Part shown: positions 7,091 through 15,112 of the stretch, one piece after another
How the letters are laid out: every line of letters begins with the position of its first letter
How positions within the stretch are numbered: the stretch's first letter is position 1
DNA from: Eubacterium sulci ATCC 35585
Lineage (GTDB): Bacteria; Bacillota; Clostridia; Peptostreptococcales; Anaerovoracaceae
Assembly: GCA_001189495.1 (NCBI GenBank)
Contig: CP012068.1
Location: 248,001 to 312,000, forward strand
Reading direction: 5' to 3'
DNA length: 64,000 bases
The notes under the pieces: model-generated
Databases searched by the model: none
The model's input: only the letters and a program-made list of their open reading frames with translations
Told to the model about the DNA's origin: nothing
Made by a program: the position numbers and the translations under genes

Positions 7091-7597
7091 ATGCAAAACA
7101 TTATTATCAGAGAAGCAACTGCAGCCGATGCGGCAGCATGCATGAAGCATTCAAGAAGAGTGGGCTCTGAAACTGATAACCTTTCCTTTGGAGCAGATGG
7201 ATTTCCTATATCGCTCGAAGGCGAGAAGGAATATATAGAGATGATGCATGAAGCTCCTCGCTCTGTTCTTTATGTTGCTATCAAAGATGGAGAGGTCGTG
7301 GGTACAGTCAGCCTAAATGGTCTTCCGAGGAGGATGAGCCATCGTGCTGAGCTGGGGATTACCGTTTTGATGTCTGAATGGGGCAAGGGTCTTGGCAGTA
7401 GGCTCATGGAAACGGTGATTGACTTTGCCGAAAAAAGTGGCATTGAAATCATTGAACTTGCTGTCAGAAGTGACAATGAGAGGGCTATTAGACTCTATAA
7501 GAAACACGGTTTTGAGAGTATTGGGGTGTATAAATCATATTTCAAAATAGATGAAAAATATGTTGATTTCAAGCTAATGAATCTATATTTCACTTAG
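7091..7597 (+). CDS. GNAT-family N-acetyltransferase
   Basis: 168 residues, the normal size for a single GNAT domain. The acetyl-CoA binding motif A is visible as VLMSEWGKGLGSRLME (R/QxxGxG/A version GKGLGS), followed by motif B ELAVRSDNERAIRLYKKHGFE. The family transfers acetyl from acetyl-CoA to an amine; the specific substrate cannot be told, though the layout is like RimJ/RimL and polyamine or aminoglycoside acetyltransferases. ATG 7091 has an AAGGAG ribosome binding site. It is the last gene before the cobalamin riboswitch. Confidence 0.88.
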   Translation: MQNIIIREATAADAAACMKHSRRVGSETDNLSFGADGFPISLEGEKEYIEMMHEAPRSVLYVAIKDGEVVGTVSLNGLPRRMSHRAELGITVLMSEWGKGLGSRLMETVIDFAEKSGIEIIELAVRSDNERAIRLYKKHGFESIGVYKSYFKIDEKYVDFKLMNLYFT

Positions 7598-7607
7598 CTC
7601 AATTCAT

Positions 7608-7637
7608 TTGACGGTGGGTAAAAATTTATTATATAAT
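7608..7637 (+). promoter_or_regulatory. Promoter of the riboswitch-controlled surface protein
   Basis: TTGACG (7608-7613), 18-bp spacer, TATAAT (7632-7637). The start point expected near 7644 falls directly at the 5' edge of the riboswitch aptamer. Confidence 0.7.
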
Positions 7638-7642
7638 TATAT

Positions 7643-7722
7643 TATATAGGGGAAACAGGTGCGAATCCTGTGCGGTCCCGCCACTGTAAGTCTAATCTTA
7701 TTATGACAAGCCAGATACCTTA
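7643..7722 (+). promoter_or_regulatory. Cobalamin (B12) riboswitch aptamer
   Basis: Contains the conserved core GGGGAAACAGGTGCGAATCC, then TGTGCGGTCCCGCCACTGTAA, then AAGCCAGATACC, i.e. the diagnostic cobalamin-riboswitch blocks including a degenerate version of the B12-box GCCAGGAGACC. In the family, adenosylcobalamin or a related cobamide binds here and turns off the downstream gene. The next gene, about 120 bp away, is the giant surface protein. Two terminator hairpins lie between. Confidence 0.92.
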
Positions 7723-7723
7723 G

Positions 7724-7761
7724 ACTCCATCTTGCGATGTACATGGGAGTTATGTTTTTTT
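7724..7761 (+). terminator. Riboswitch expression-platform terminator
   Basis: Stem ACTCCAT (7724-7730) with ATGGGAGT (7743-7750, one bulged G), then a T-rich tail with seven consecutive T. Directly after the aptamer, so ligand-controlled termination is the likely mode. Confidence 0.7.
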
Positions 7762-7775
7762 GTTGCGTAAATACG

Positions 7776-7797
7776 GTCGCATTTGAGCGACTTTTTT
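7776..7797 (+). terminator. Second hairpin before the surface protein
   Basis: Stem GTCGC (7776-7780) with GCGAC (7787-7791) followed by six T. Either a backup terminator or part of an alternative fold of the riboswitch platform. Confidence 0.5.
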
Positions 7798-7838
7798 ATT
7801 TTCAAAAAAGTAAACTATTTTTATGAAAGGAAATGCAA

Positions 7839-10800
7839 ATGAAACAAGCAAGCAGAACTAGAAAATTATGGGCATTTGTTTTACTTGTTGCGATGACGCT
7901 TAGCAGTGTTCAATTCGCCTTTGCGAATACTGGAGAGACTCCAGAAAACACGGCTAATAGTGATAGTCAGGTAAGTGAAAGAGCAGCGCAGCCACGTGCA
8001 GCAGCTGATAAGCCTTCGACGGTCGATGAGACCAAGAATAAGCTTGATGAGCCACATTTCGCTGTGGTTGCAATGAACAAAGAGGATGGACTCATCTTTG
8101 AGCCACACAATGTTTGGGTGCTAGACAATGAACCAATCTGGGTTGCACTCAAGAACAGTGGACACAATTTTGAGAACCTAGAGACAGAGATTAAGAAAAT
8201 TGACGGTAAGGTTGGAAACTACGTCAGATACTATAATGGAGATAAGTACGACCTTAGCGGACTAGGTAAGGACGCTGGAGCACTAGTTTTCACAGAAAGA
8301 CTTGATGCCGATGTCAAAACAAAGGAATACCAGGCGCTTGTTGCTCTCCTAGCTGATCACAAAAGCAAGCCCGAAGAGGAGAGACAGTTTGACGATGTCA
8401 AGGCTGCATATGACAAGGCACTAAGCGAGCTTCCAAAGGCCGATAAGGAAAAAGCTGTGGCTTTGACGAATGAGCTTAAGGATGCCTATAAGAAGTACAA
8501 GGACTGGAATTCGCAGGAAAAGGCAAAAGTAAGCTTTAATGTGACCATGGATGGCAGGGCTGTTAGTGGTGCTAGTGTTTCTGCTGTCAATAAGTATGGC
8601 AAGGAATTTAAGGGAACAAATGGAGCTGCACTTGCTTTAAACAGCGGTGAATACAAGTTTGTTGTGACATATGGGCAGAACGAAGTCAGTGGAACATTTA
8701 CAGTGGCTGCAGGGGAGAAGAAGGTAATCGATACTCCTTTGATGCTTGATAACATGATTGCTGGTATGAAGTTTATGTCGGGAAATCCAGCTAAGACAGA
8801 ACTTCACACAATTAAGAGTGGATATAATGTTACAACAAAGCCATACGATGCAGATTCAGATCTCTATGTAAATATTAAAGCAAATGATGGTGCTCCAAAG
8901 GGATATTCTTGGAAGTACAAGCTTTATGCTGTTTACAAAGGCGTATATGATGGCAGAGACTATGGAGATGAGAGTGAATCAAAGAATGTAATACCATGGG
9001 CTAGCAATAATAGAAAGCTAAAGAATGTAATCAATTATGGAATGTCTGCAGATAGCTTTAAGATTAAAGTGGTTCACCAGCTAGAGAACGGCTATATTCA
9101 GAGACAGTACTATCCGGTTGATACTCAAAGGTTACCAACCCTGAGTAAGCTTGCGGTGACTGATAAGAATGGAAATTCTATACCAATTAATTTTGATCCT
9201 GAGACTATGAGCTATGGATTTGATACTACGGATGATAAGCTTACATTTGATTTAGCAACACAGAGAAAGAACGCGAATGCAAGCTTCGGAAGTGCAGCAG
9301 AAGGATATCTGATCCGAATAGATGATAATTTCGTTGAAGCAGGCAAGCACGAGGTTAATGCAAGTCAGGGCTCTGTAAATATTTCGGTAATGAACACAAA
9401 TACATATACCGAGAATTCGTACAGAGTAGATATCAATAAGGTGCCTAGCTATAAGGTTACGGTCAAGAAAGCAAAGGGCGTTGACGTAAAACTTGTAAAT
9501 CAGATGGGTGGCGAAATTAAGGCTGATCAGGTTAAGGACACAGAGGCTATCTTCAATGTTGGAGCTGGTAACTACGAGTGGATTTCAACCTTAGATAAGG
9601 ATTACCACGCAAAGGCATCTATCAAAGTTGAAGCTGGTAAAGCAAATACTTTTGAGGCAAAGACTCCAGTCAAGGAAGCTTTGATAAATTCGCTTTCAAC
9701 TGCAAGAAACTTCAATGTAAATAAGCCTGTTCCATTTAAGGAAGCTAATGGTAAGAGTTTTGATTGGAAGGATCATAGCTATAAGTATGTCGTTCCAGAT
9801 TACTCGGAAATTTTTGATGTAAAGATTGAAAAAGCTGGCGAAGATGTCACAATTTCTAGGGGTGAATACACTACATACGATGGAGTAAAAACTAAGGCTG
9901 AAAAATGGCTAAAGGGTGTGAGCTCACAGAAAATTAATAAGTTAGTTAATGTCGGCGGACTCAATAATTCCGTGAATATGATAGTATCCAAGACTTCAGG
10001 CAATGTCACATACTATCAGGAATACAAAATTAGCACGGCGAGAAGCACGACACTTCATTCGCTTGACATTACAGATAACTTTGGAAATGCTGTAGATCTT
10101 TATGCAAATGGAGAGACTGGCTATATCGACACAGTAAACAAGTATCAGGCCGAAGTTTCTAGCGATGTAAGTTCAATTGATTTAAGTTTGACATTCCCAG
10201 GCGGAGATGAAAGTGAAGAGGCTTTGGGCAAATATGTCGCAAAGATTCGCGGTAAGGAGTACGTCCGAACTCAAGATGGCAAGGCTATCAAAGCAAACCT
10301 AGAACTTGATGCAAGCAAGTCAGAAGAAGATGTTGAAATTGAAGTTATAAATGCAGAAACAGGAAATGTGAGCAACAAGTACACTGTGAAGGTAACAAAA
10401 GCTCAGCCTGTAAGCGTGAGATTTAACACAAATCCTAAAGATTCACGCATAAGCCTAAAAAACGAGAAGAGTGGAAAAGCTGTAAGCCCAGAGGCAGACG
10501 GAAGCTTCCTTCTTGTTAAGGGAACATCATATACTTACACGGTTACACATGCTGACTATATTGCTCAGTCAAAGACTTTTAAACAGGAAAATCAGACATC
10601 AATAAATGTTGCCCTTGTAAAGGCTCCAGTAAATTCTAAGCTGAACAAGGATCTAAAGGCGGAGTGGCCAAATTTCAGATACGACACAAATAACAACGGA
10701 GTACTGAACTATCCACTTCCAAGAAATGCCTCGGAAACTACTCTATATTGGGCTACAAAGTTTGGATCTGCCGACATGTACGGCTCGCTTGGATGCCCAA

Positions 10801-13217
10801 TTATGGTAGATGGATACATATATAACTATGCAGGAACAACAATTTTGAAGTTCGACTCCATGACAGGAGAAATCGTAAAAACTGCTCAGATGAAGAAGAA
10901 ATCTTCATTTGCGATTAACGCGCCTACCTATGCAGAGGGTATGATTTTTGTGGGTCTAGAAGATGGAACAATTCAGGCCTTTGATGCCGAGACTCTAGAG
11001 TCACTTTGGATCTACGAAGCGCCTCGTGGAGGACAACCAAACTGCCCAATTGCCTACAAAGATGGATATATCTACACAGGCTTCTGGGTTGGGGAGGAAA
11101 GCCGTGCAGAATTTGTTTGCCTATCTGTTACAGATGAGGACCCAACAAGAACTGATGAAGTTAAATCAGCTTCATGGGTTCACGAAGGAAGTGGTTACTA
11201 CTGGGCAGGTGCTTATGTAGGAAACGGAAATGCTGGTGCGATAGAAGTTGCATCAAAGCAGGCTAGAACCTATATCGTTGTCGGATCAGATGACGGAAAG
11301 AGCACAGGAACAGCTTATGGCGAGCTTCTTTCACTTGATCCGATAAATGGAAGAGTAATTGACTCAATCAAAGATACATTTGTTGGCGATATCAGAAGCA
11401 CAGTAATGTTTGATAAGGAAACAGCAAGGTACTACTTTGTTACAAAGGGCGGATACTTCTGCTCAGTCAAGCTAAATGAGGACGGAAGCTTTGATAGAGA
11501 TTCCATCAAAACGCTTTCGCTCCTTCCAAAGAACTACCAGAAATACCTATCAGGTAGCTCAAAGTCATACATTCCTTTTAGTGCATCAACTCCCGTAATT
11601 TATAAGGGAAGAGCATATATTGGCGTAGGAGGAAGTGGTAACTTTGCTCCGTATAGTGGACATAATATCTCAGTAATCGACCTTAAGAGTAACACTATTG
11701 CATACTCAATTGAAACTAGAGGATATCCACAGGCAAGCAGCTTGCTTACAACAGCATACGAGAAGGATGATCAAAGTGTATACGTATACTTTTTTGAGAA
11801 CTTGACACCAGGAAAGATGAGAGTTATCAAGGATAAACCAGGTCAAACTGCGCCGTCTGAGGTACAGATTGAAACAGATAACAGGCAGAACCAGTATACA
11901 GTTGCGCCTACACTTTTCACTCCATCAGGTGCCCATGCTCAGTATGTAATTTGTAGCCCTATTGCTGATGAATACGGAAATATATACTTCAAAAACGATT
12001 CATCGCATATGTTCATGATAGGACCTACAATCAAAGAGCTTAGGATTACGCAGAAGCCTAAGAAAACTGAGTACACAGTTGGAGAAACTTTTGATCCAAC
12101 AGGACTTAAAGTTGAGGCGGTATACAGCACTGGTAAGACTAGGGATATAACAAAGTACATAGGTTACAACACAAATCCGCTTAGCCTGGATGATGAGGAC
12201 TTTGAAATCAGACTCCAAACAGGGTCAAGAATGTACCAGGATAAGAATGGAAAGACAGATGTCACATACATTCCTCCTACTGCATTCCTCGACCTAACAA
12301 TTAAGCTAAAGCAGAAAGAAGAGCCTGCAAAGGAACCTTTGAGACTTGCGGGAGAAGATAGATATGAGACTGCTATAAAGATTGCTGATGCCCTAAAAAA
12401 GGAGCAAGGTAAGGATAAGTTTGACACAGCAGTTGTAGCATATGGAGACAACTATGCTGATGCACTTTCAGGAGCATATCTAGCAAAGGTAAATAATGCA
12501 CCACTTCTACTAGTAAATAGAAACAACACAGAACAGACTATAAAATACATTCAGGCAAATCTAAGGCCAGGCAAGTCAAGCAAGGTCTACTTGCTCGGAG
12601 AATCTGATGTTGTCCCAGAGGTTGTTAGAACTAGACTTGATGGAAACTTTACAGTTAAGAGATTAGCTGGAGAAGATCGTTTTGCAACAAACTTAGCAAT
12701 TCTAAAAGAAGCTAAGGTGAATAATGAAGAAATTTTAGTTTGCTCAGGATACGGATTCGCAGATAGCCTCTCTGCTTCAGCGACAGGTCGTCCGCTACTA
12801 CTTGTTGGAAAGACTCTTACAGCAGAGCAAATAGCATATCTAAAGAGCATTAGATCTAGAAATTACACTCTAATAGGAGATAGCGGAACTGTAAGCAGTG
12901 CAGTCGAAACCAGCTTAAGCGGGCTTGGAAAAGTAGGTAGAGTTTTCGGTGCTGATCGCTTTGAAACTTCGGTTGCAGTAGCAAAACATTTCTTTAAGAA
13001 TCCTAAAAGTGTTGTTATAGGTTATGGAGGTAATTTCCCTGACGGTCTTTGCGGAGGTGTGCTTGCGGAAAAACGTGGGGCACCATTGCTTTTGATCAAT
13101 GAGAGAAATACAGAATTTGCAAAGCAATATGTAAAAGAAAACTCGATAAAGGATCAGATTGTTCTTGGGGACAGCGATCTTATATCAAATAGGGCAATTG
13201 ATGCCATTGTAAAATAG
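7839..13217 (+). CDS. Giant CWB2-anchored surface protein with PQQ-like propeller
   Basis: About 1792 residues. ATG 7839 is preferred over ATG 7833 because the GAAAGGA site lies too close to the latter. Order: signal peptide (1-30, KLWAFVLLVAMTLSSVQFAFA); an unrecognised domain (about 45-150) reminiscent of small alpha/beta ligand-binding modules; a helical FIVAR-like stretch (about 150-210); several beta-sandwich modules, including a cadherin-like one near 430-540 and a PEGA-like one near 865-925; a PQQ/WD40-like beta-propeller (about 960-1400); a Big_3-type Ig domain (about 1405-1500); and three CWB2 repeats at the C-terminus (LAGEDRYETA, LAGEDRFATN, FGADRFETS) that bind secondary wall polymers. 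It should be displayed on the cell wall. Expression is under the cobalamin riboswitch, so a role in cobamide capture is plausible but unproven. Confidence 0.9.
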   Translation: MKQASRTRKLWAFVLLVAMTLSSVQFAFANTGETPENTANSDSQVSERAAQPRAAADKPSTVDETKNKLDEPHFAVVAMNKEDGLIFEPHNVWVLDNEPIWVALKNSGHNFENLETEIKKIDGKVGNYVRYYNGDKYDLSGLGKDAGALVFTERLDADVKTKEYQALVALLADHKSKPEEERQFDDVKAAYDKALSELPKADKEKAVALTNELKDAYKKYKDWNSQEKAKVSFNVTMDGRAVSGASVSAVNKYGKEFKGTNGAALALNSGEYKFVVTYGQNEVSGTFTVAAGEKKVIDTPLMLDNMIAGMKFMSGNPAKTELHTIKSGYNVTTKPYDADSDLYVNIKANDGAPKGYSWKYKLYAVYKGVYDGRDYGDESESKNVIPWASNNRKLKNVINYGMSADSFKIKVVHQLENGYIQRQYYPVDTQRLPTLSKLAVTDKNGNSIPINFDPETMSYGFDTTDDKLTFDLATQRKNANASFGSAAEGYLIRIDDNFVEAGKHEVNASQGSVNISVMNTNTYTENSYRVDINKVPSYKVTVKKAKGVDVKLVNQMGGEIKADQVKDTEAIFNVGAGNYEWISTLDKDYHAKASIKVEAGKANTFEAKTPVKEALINSLSTARNFNVNKPVPFKEANGKSFDWKDHSYKYVVPDYSEIFDVKIEKAGEDVTISRGEYTTYDGVKTKAEKWLKGVSSQKINKLVNVGGLNNSVNMIVSKTSGNVTYYQEYKISTARSTTLHSLDITDNFGNAVDLYANGETGYIDTVNKYQAEVSSDVSSIDLSLTFPGGDESEEALGKYVAKIRGKEYVRTQDGKAIKANLELDASKSEEDVEIEVINAETGNVSNKYTVKVTKAQPVSVRFNTNPKDSRISLKNEKSGKAVSPEADGSFLLVKGTSYTYTVTHADYIAQSKTFKQENQTSINVALVKAPVNSKLNKDLKAEWPNFRYDTNNNGVLNYPLPRNASETTLYWATKFGSADMYGSLGCPIMVDGYIYNYAGTTILKFDSMTGEIVKTAQMKKKSSFAINAPTYAEGMIFVGLEDGTIQAFDAETLESLWIYEAPRGGQPNCPIAYKDGYIYTGFWVGEESRAEFVCLSVTDEDPTRTDEVKSASWVHEGSGYYWAGAYVGNGNAGAIEVASKQARTYIVVGSDDGKSTGTAYGELLSLDPINGRVIDSIKDTFVGDIRSTVMFDKETARYYFVTKGGYFCSVKLNEDGSFDRDSIKTLSLLPKNYQKYLSGSSKSYIPFSASTPVIYKGRAYIGVGGSGNFAPYSGHNISVIDLKSNTIAYSIETRGYPQASSLLTTAYEKDDQSVYVYFFENLTPGKMRVIKDKPGQTAPSEVQIETDNRQNQYTVAPTLFTPSGAHAQYVICSPIADEYGNIYFKNDSSHMFMIGPTIKELRITQKPKKTEYTVGETFDPTGLKVEAVYSTGKTRDITKYIGYNTNPLSLDDEDFEIRLQTGSRMYQDKNGKTDVTYIPPTAFLDLTIKLKQKEEPAKEPLRLAGEDRYETAIKIADALKKEQGKDKFDTAVVAYGDNYADALSGAYLAKVNNAPLLLVNRNNTEQTIKYIQANLRPGKSSKVYLLGESDVVPEVVRTRLDGNFTVKRLAGEDRFATNLAILKEAKVNNEEILVCSGYGFADSLSASATGRPLLLVGKTLTAEQIAYLKSIRSRNYTLIGDSGTVSSAVETSLSGLGKVGRVFGADRFETSVAVAKHFFKNPKSVVIGYGGNFPDGLCGGVLAEKRGAPLLLINERNTEFAKQYVKENSIKDQIVLGDSDLISNRAIDAIVK

Positions 13218-13230
13218 TTACATCAACAAA

Positions 13231-13260
13231 AAGCCCGCTTGCAACGCAAGCGGGCTTTTC
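13231..13260. terminator. Bidirectional terminator between convergent genes
   Basis: Stem AAGCCCGCTTGC (13231-13242) with its complement (13246-13257), loop AAC, T-run on the plus strand and A-run before it that serves the minus strand. It separates the surface protein gene from the convergent DUF438 gene. Confidence 0.88.
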
Positions 13261-13271
13261 TCGTTTATTTG

Positions 13272-14897
13272 CTATTTATCTTCGCTCTGGAAGTGTTCCT
13301 TTGCAAAGTCCATCTCCTGAACAAACTCGGCTGTTCCTAGGTACTTTCCGTCCTTATCACGCACTGCCATGTACTTGATTAGCATTGTCTTGCCCTGCTT
13401 TTCTGCCCATACTGGGAATTCGTCTCTAACGCCGTTTCTGAAGTCCTCGATGATTGTTCTAACCATTGGCGCAATCTTAGGAGGGTGGCAGGAGAAAACT
13501 TCTCTATCTATAGCCATAGAAGGTCTCTTAAAGAGCTTTGGTCCTTCGTTAAAGTAGCGGTTGATATTGTTTTCATCTACGAATGTAATCTCAACTGGAA
13601 TTGTGTTCAAAAGAGCAGTTAGCTGCTCAAGAGTAACGTGTCCGCCAGGCATTACGATTTCATCGCTATTAGACGATGATGTAGCATTTTCAACAGTTTC
13701 ACCTTCTGGCTTCTTATCGAACATTGTCTTCTCATATTCCTCAGCCTCTGGCCAAACATTGGCAACGATGCCCATGCAGTCTGCGTAGTCCTTGGAGTCG
13801 TGATAGATTCTATACCACTCTTCAGTAGCAAAGTTAAGTGCACAGATAGGGAAGAGGATATTTGACTCCTTGTAGATCATCTCTTCGGCTCTTGTCAAAA
13901 CTGCTGAAACCCTTTCGAACCATGCGTCATCAAAAGCGCGGTTCTTTGTTAGAGCAGTCATCTCATCTCTGATCTCATCGTCAACAGTCCACATAACATT
14001 TGATGGACCTGAAATTCCGTACTTTACATTTAGGTGAGGGTAGATGAGGTCGCCTTTTTCCGCATAGTGGATAGCGATTTCTCTTACGCCTTCAAACTTA
14101 TTTAGAATCTCTTCGTTGCTAGCTTTGTTTTCGATAGCGGCTCTTGTGTCGCTGATTCTCTGAGCTAGAACATCGTTTTCACGTGTCAGAGTTTCGAGTG
14201 GGTGGCCAGGGATTGCAATTAGGGTTGCTGCAAGCTGAAGCTTGTCCTGCTGAAGCTTTTCTCTTTCCTCTGCTGTGCTCATTTGGCCAGTGCTGTTAGC
14301 AGCTAGAGTGTTCTTAATCTCTTCCTGCTTCTTTGCCTTCATTGACTCGATTACAGCGCTACCAGCATTTGCAATCTTCTCCTCCTGTGTTGCACCGTGG
14401 AAAAGTGCTGAGTGTAGGTCGCAAAGCTTCTGAATCTCAGTAATTGGAGTTCCTTCTGCGATGAGCTCCTGCTCAGCCTGCATGATCTCTGAAGCGTCAA
14501 CACTGTTAAACTTCTCAACAAAATCAGCTCTAACAGACTCTAGTTCTTCGCCTTCTCCAAGTCTCTTTAGGTAGCCCTTGAGAAGTGCTGTTCTTTCTTC
14601 CTTTGATTCAGGTGCGCCAGAAGGCTTAACATCTTCGCTACCTGCCCCGTCTAGGTTTATTGTGCTTGGCATCTCGCCAACGAGCTGGAAGCCCTTTGAT
14701 GTGAGAGTGCTAACAACATCTAGCATTGAAATGCCCTTCATCTTTGCACCCTTTGGAATTGTCATGATCTTTCCAATTGAGTTGAGCATTGCTTTCTTGT
14801 TTATCTCTGTGAATCCTAGATCGTACATAATCTGCTGTAGTTCAGGGTATTCTTTAACTAGGTCGTGTACTGAACGGTTTAAATCTAATGGTTTCAT
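13272..14897 (-). CDS. DUF438/hemerythrin-type protein with PAS domain
   Basis: 541 residues from ATG 14897, chosen for its AAAAGGAGAA ribosome binding site; an upstream in-frame ATG would add 28 residues running through the promoter. Order: DUF1858 (1-65, PLDLNRSVHDLVKEYPELQQ); DUF438 (about 105-175); a helical hemerythrin-like region (about 240-410) with scattered His (IAIHYAEKGDLIYPHL) and acidic residues; and a C-terminal PAS-like domain (about 440-535, VEITFVDENNINRYF). Such proteins occur in anaerobes and are linked by domain content to di-iron sensing or repair under oxidative and nitrosative stress. The gene stands alone; a palindrome centred 41.5 bases upstream of the predicted start point suggests CRP/FNR-type activation. 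Confidence 0.85.
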   Translation of the reverse strand: MKPLDLNRSVHDLVKEYPELQQIMYDLGFTEINKKAMLNSIGKIMTIPKGAKMKGISMLDVVSTLTSKGFQLVGEMPSTINLDGAGSEDVKPSGAPESKEERTALLKGYLKRLGEGEELESVRADFVEKFNSVDASEIMQAEQELIAEGTPITEIQKLCDLHSALFHGATQEEKIANAGSAVIESMKAKKQEEIKNTLAANSTGQMSTAEEREKLQQDKLQLAATLIAIPGHPLETLTRENDVLAQRISDTRAAIENKASNEEILNKFEGVREIAIHYAEKGDLIYPHLNVKYGISGPSNVMWTVDDEIRDEMTALTKNRAFDDAWFERVSAVLTRAEEMIYKESNILFPICALNFATEEWYRIYHDSKDYADCMGIVANVWPEAEEYEKTMFDKKPEGETVENATSSSNSDEIVMPGGHVTLEQLTALLNTIPVEITFVDENNINRYFNEGPKLFKRPSMAIDREVFSCHPPKIAPMVRTIIEDFRNGVRDEFPVWAEKQGKTMLIKYMAVRDKDGKYLGTAEFVQEMDFAKEHFQSEDK

Positions 14898-14959
14898 GTC
14901 TATTCTCCTTTTAAAATCAATTATCCTAATATGAGCCTCGGCCCATCTGCTATCTTTTA

Positions 14960-15010
14960 TGTCTATATTATACATATACACAAAAGATAATTATGTAACA
15001 TCGGTTACAT
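14960..15010 (-). promoter_or_regulatory. Promoter with class II CRP/FNR-type dyad
   Basis: On the minus strand TATAAT lies at 14972-14967, giving a start near 14960. The 18-bp palindrome ATGTAACATCGGTTACAT (14993-15010) is centred at -41.5, exactly the geometry of class II CRP/FNR activation, and there is no good -35 box. Arms are TGTAAC/GTTACA with a 4-base spacer. Confidence 0.6.
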
Positions 15011-15112
15011 TTTTCAGGAAAAATAATTTTATACAATTTTTTATCAAAATGCGAGGCCTGCGTGGTCGCGCGCCTAAATCCACAGGGCGACAGCGACATT
15101 CCATCAAAAGGG

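Noticed and set aside
7570-7838. Possible second copy of the ssrA attachment sequence at the right edge of the accessory region
   Set aside because: No match to the tmRNA 3' end found; the region is fully explained by the riboswitch and its promoter.
13272-14981. Longer start for the DUF438 protein (ATG 14981)
   Set aside because: The added codons run through the -10 box and leader, and ATG 14897 has a strong ribosome binding site.
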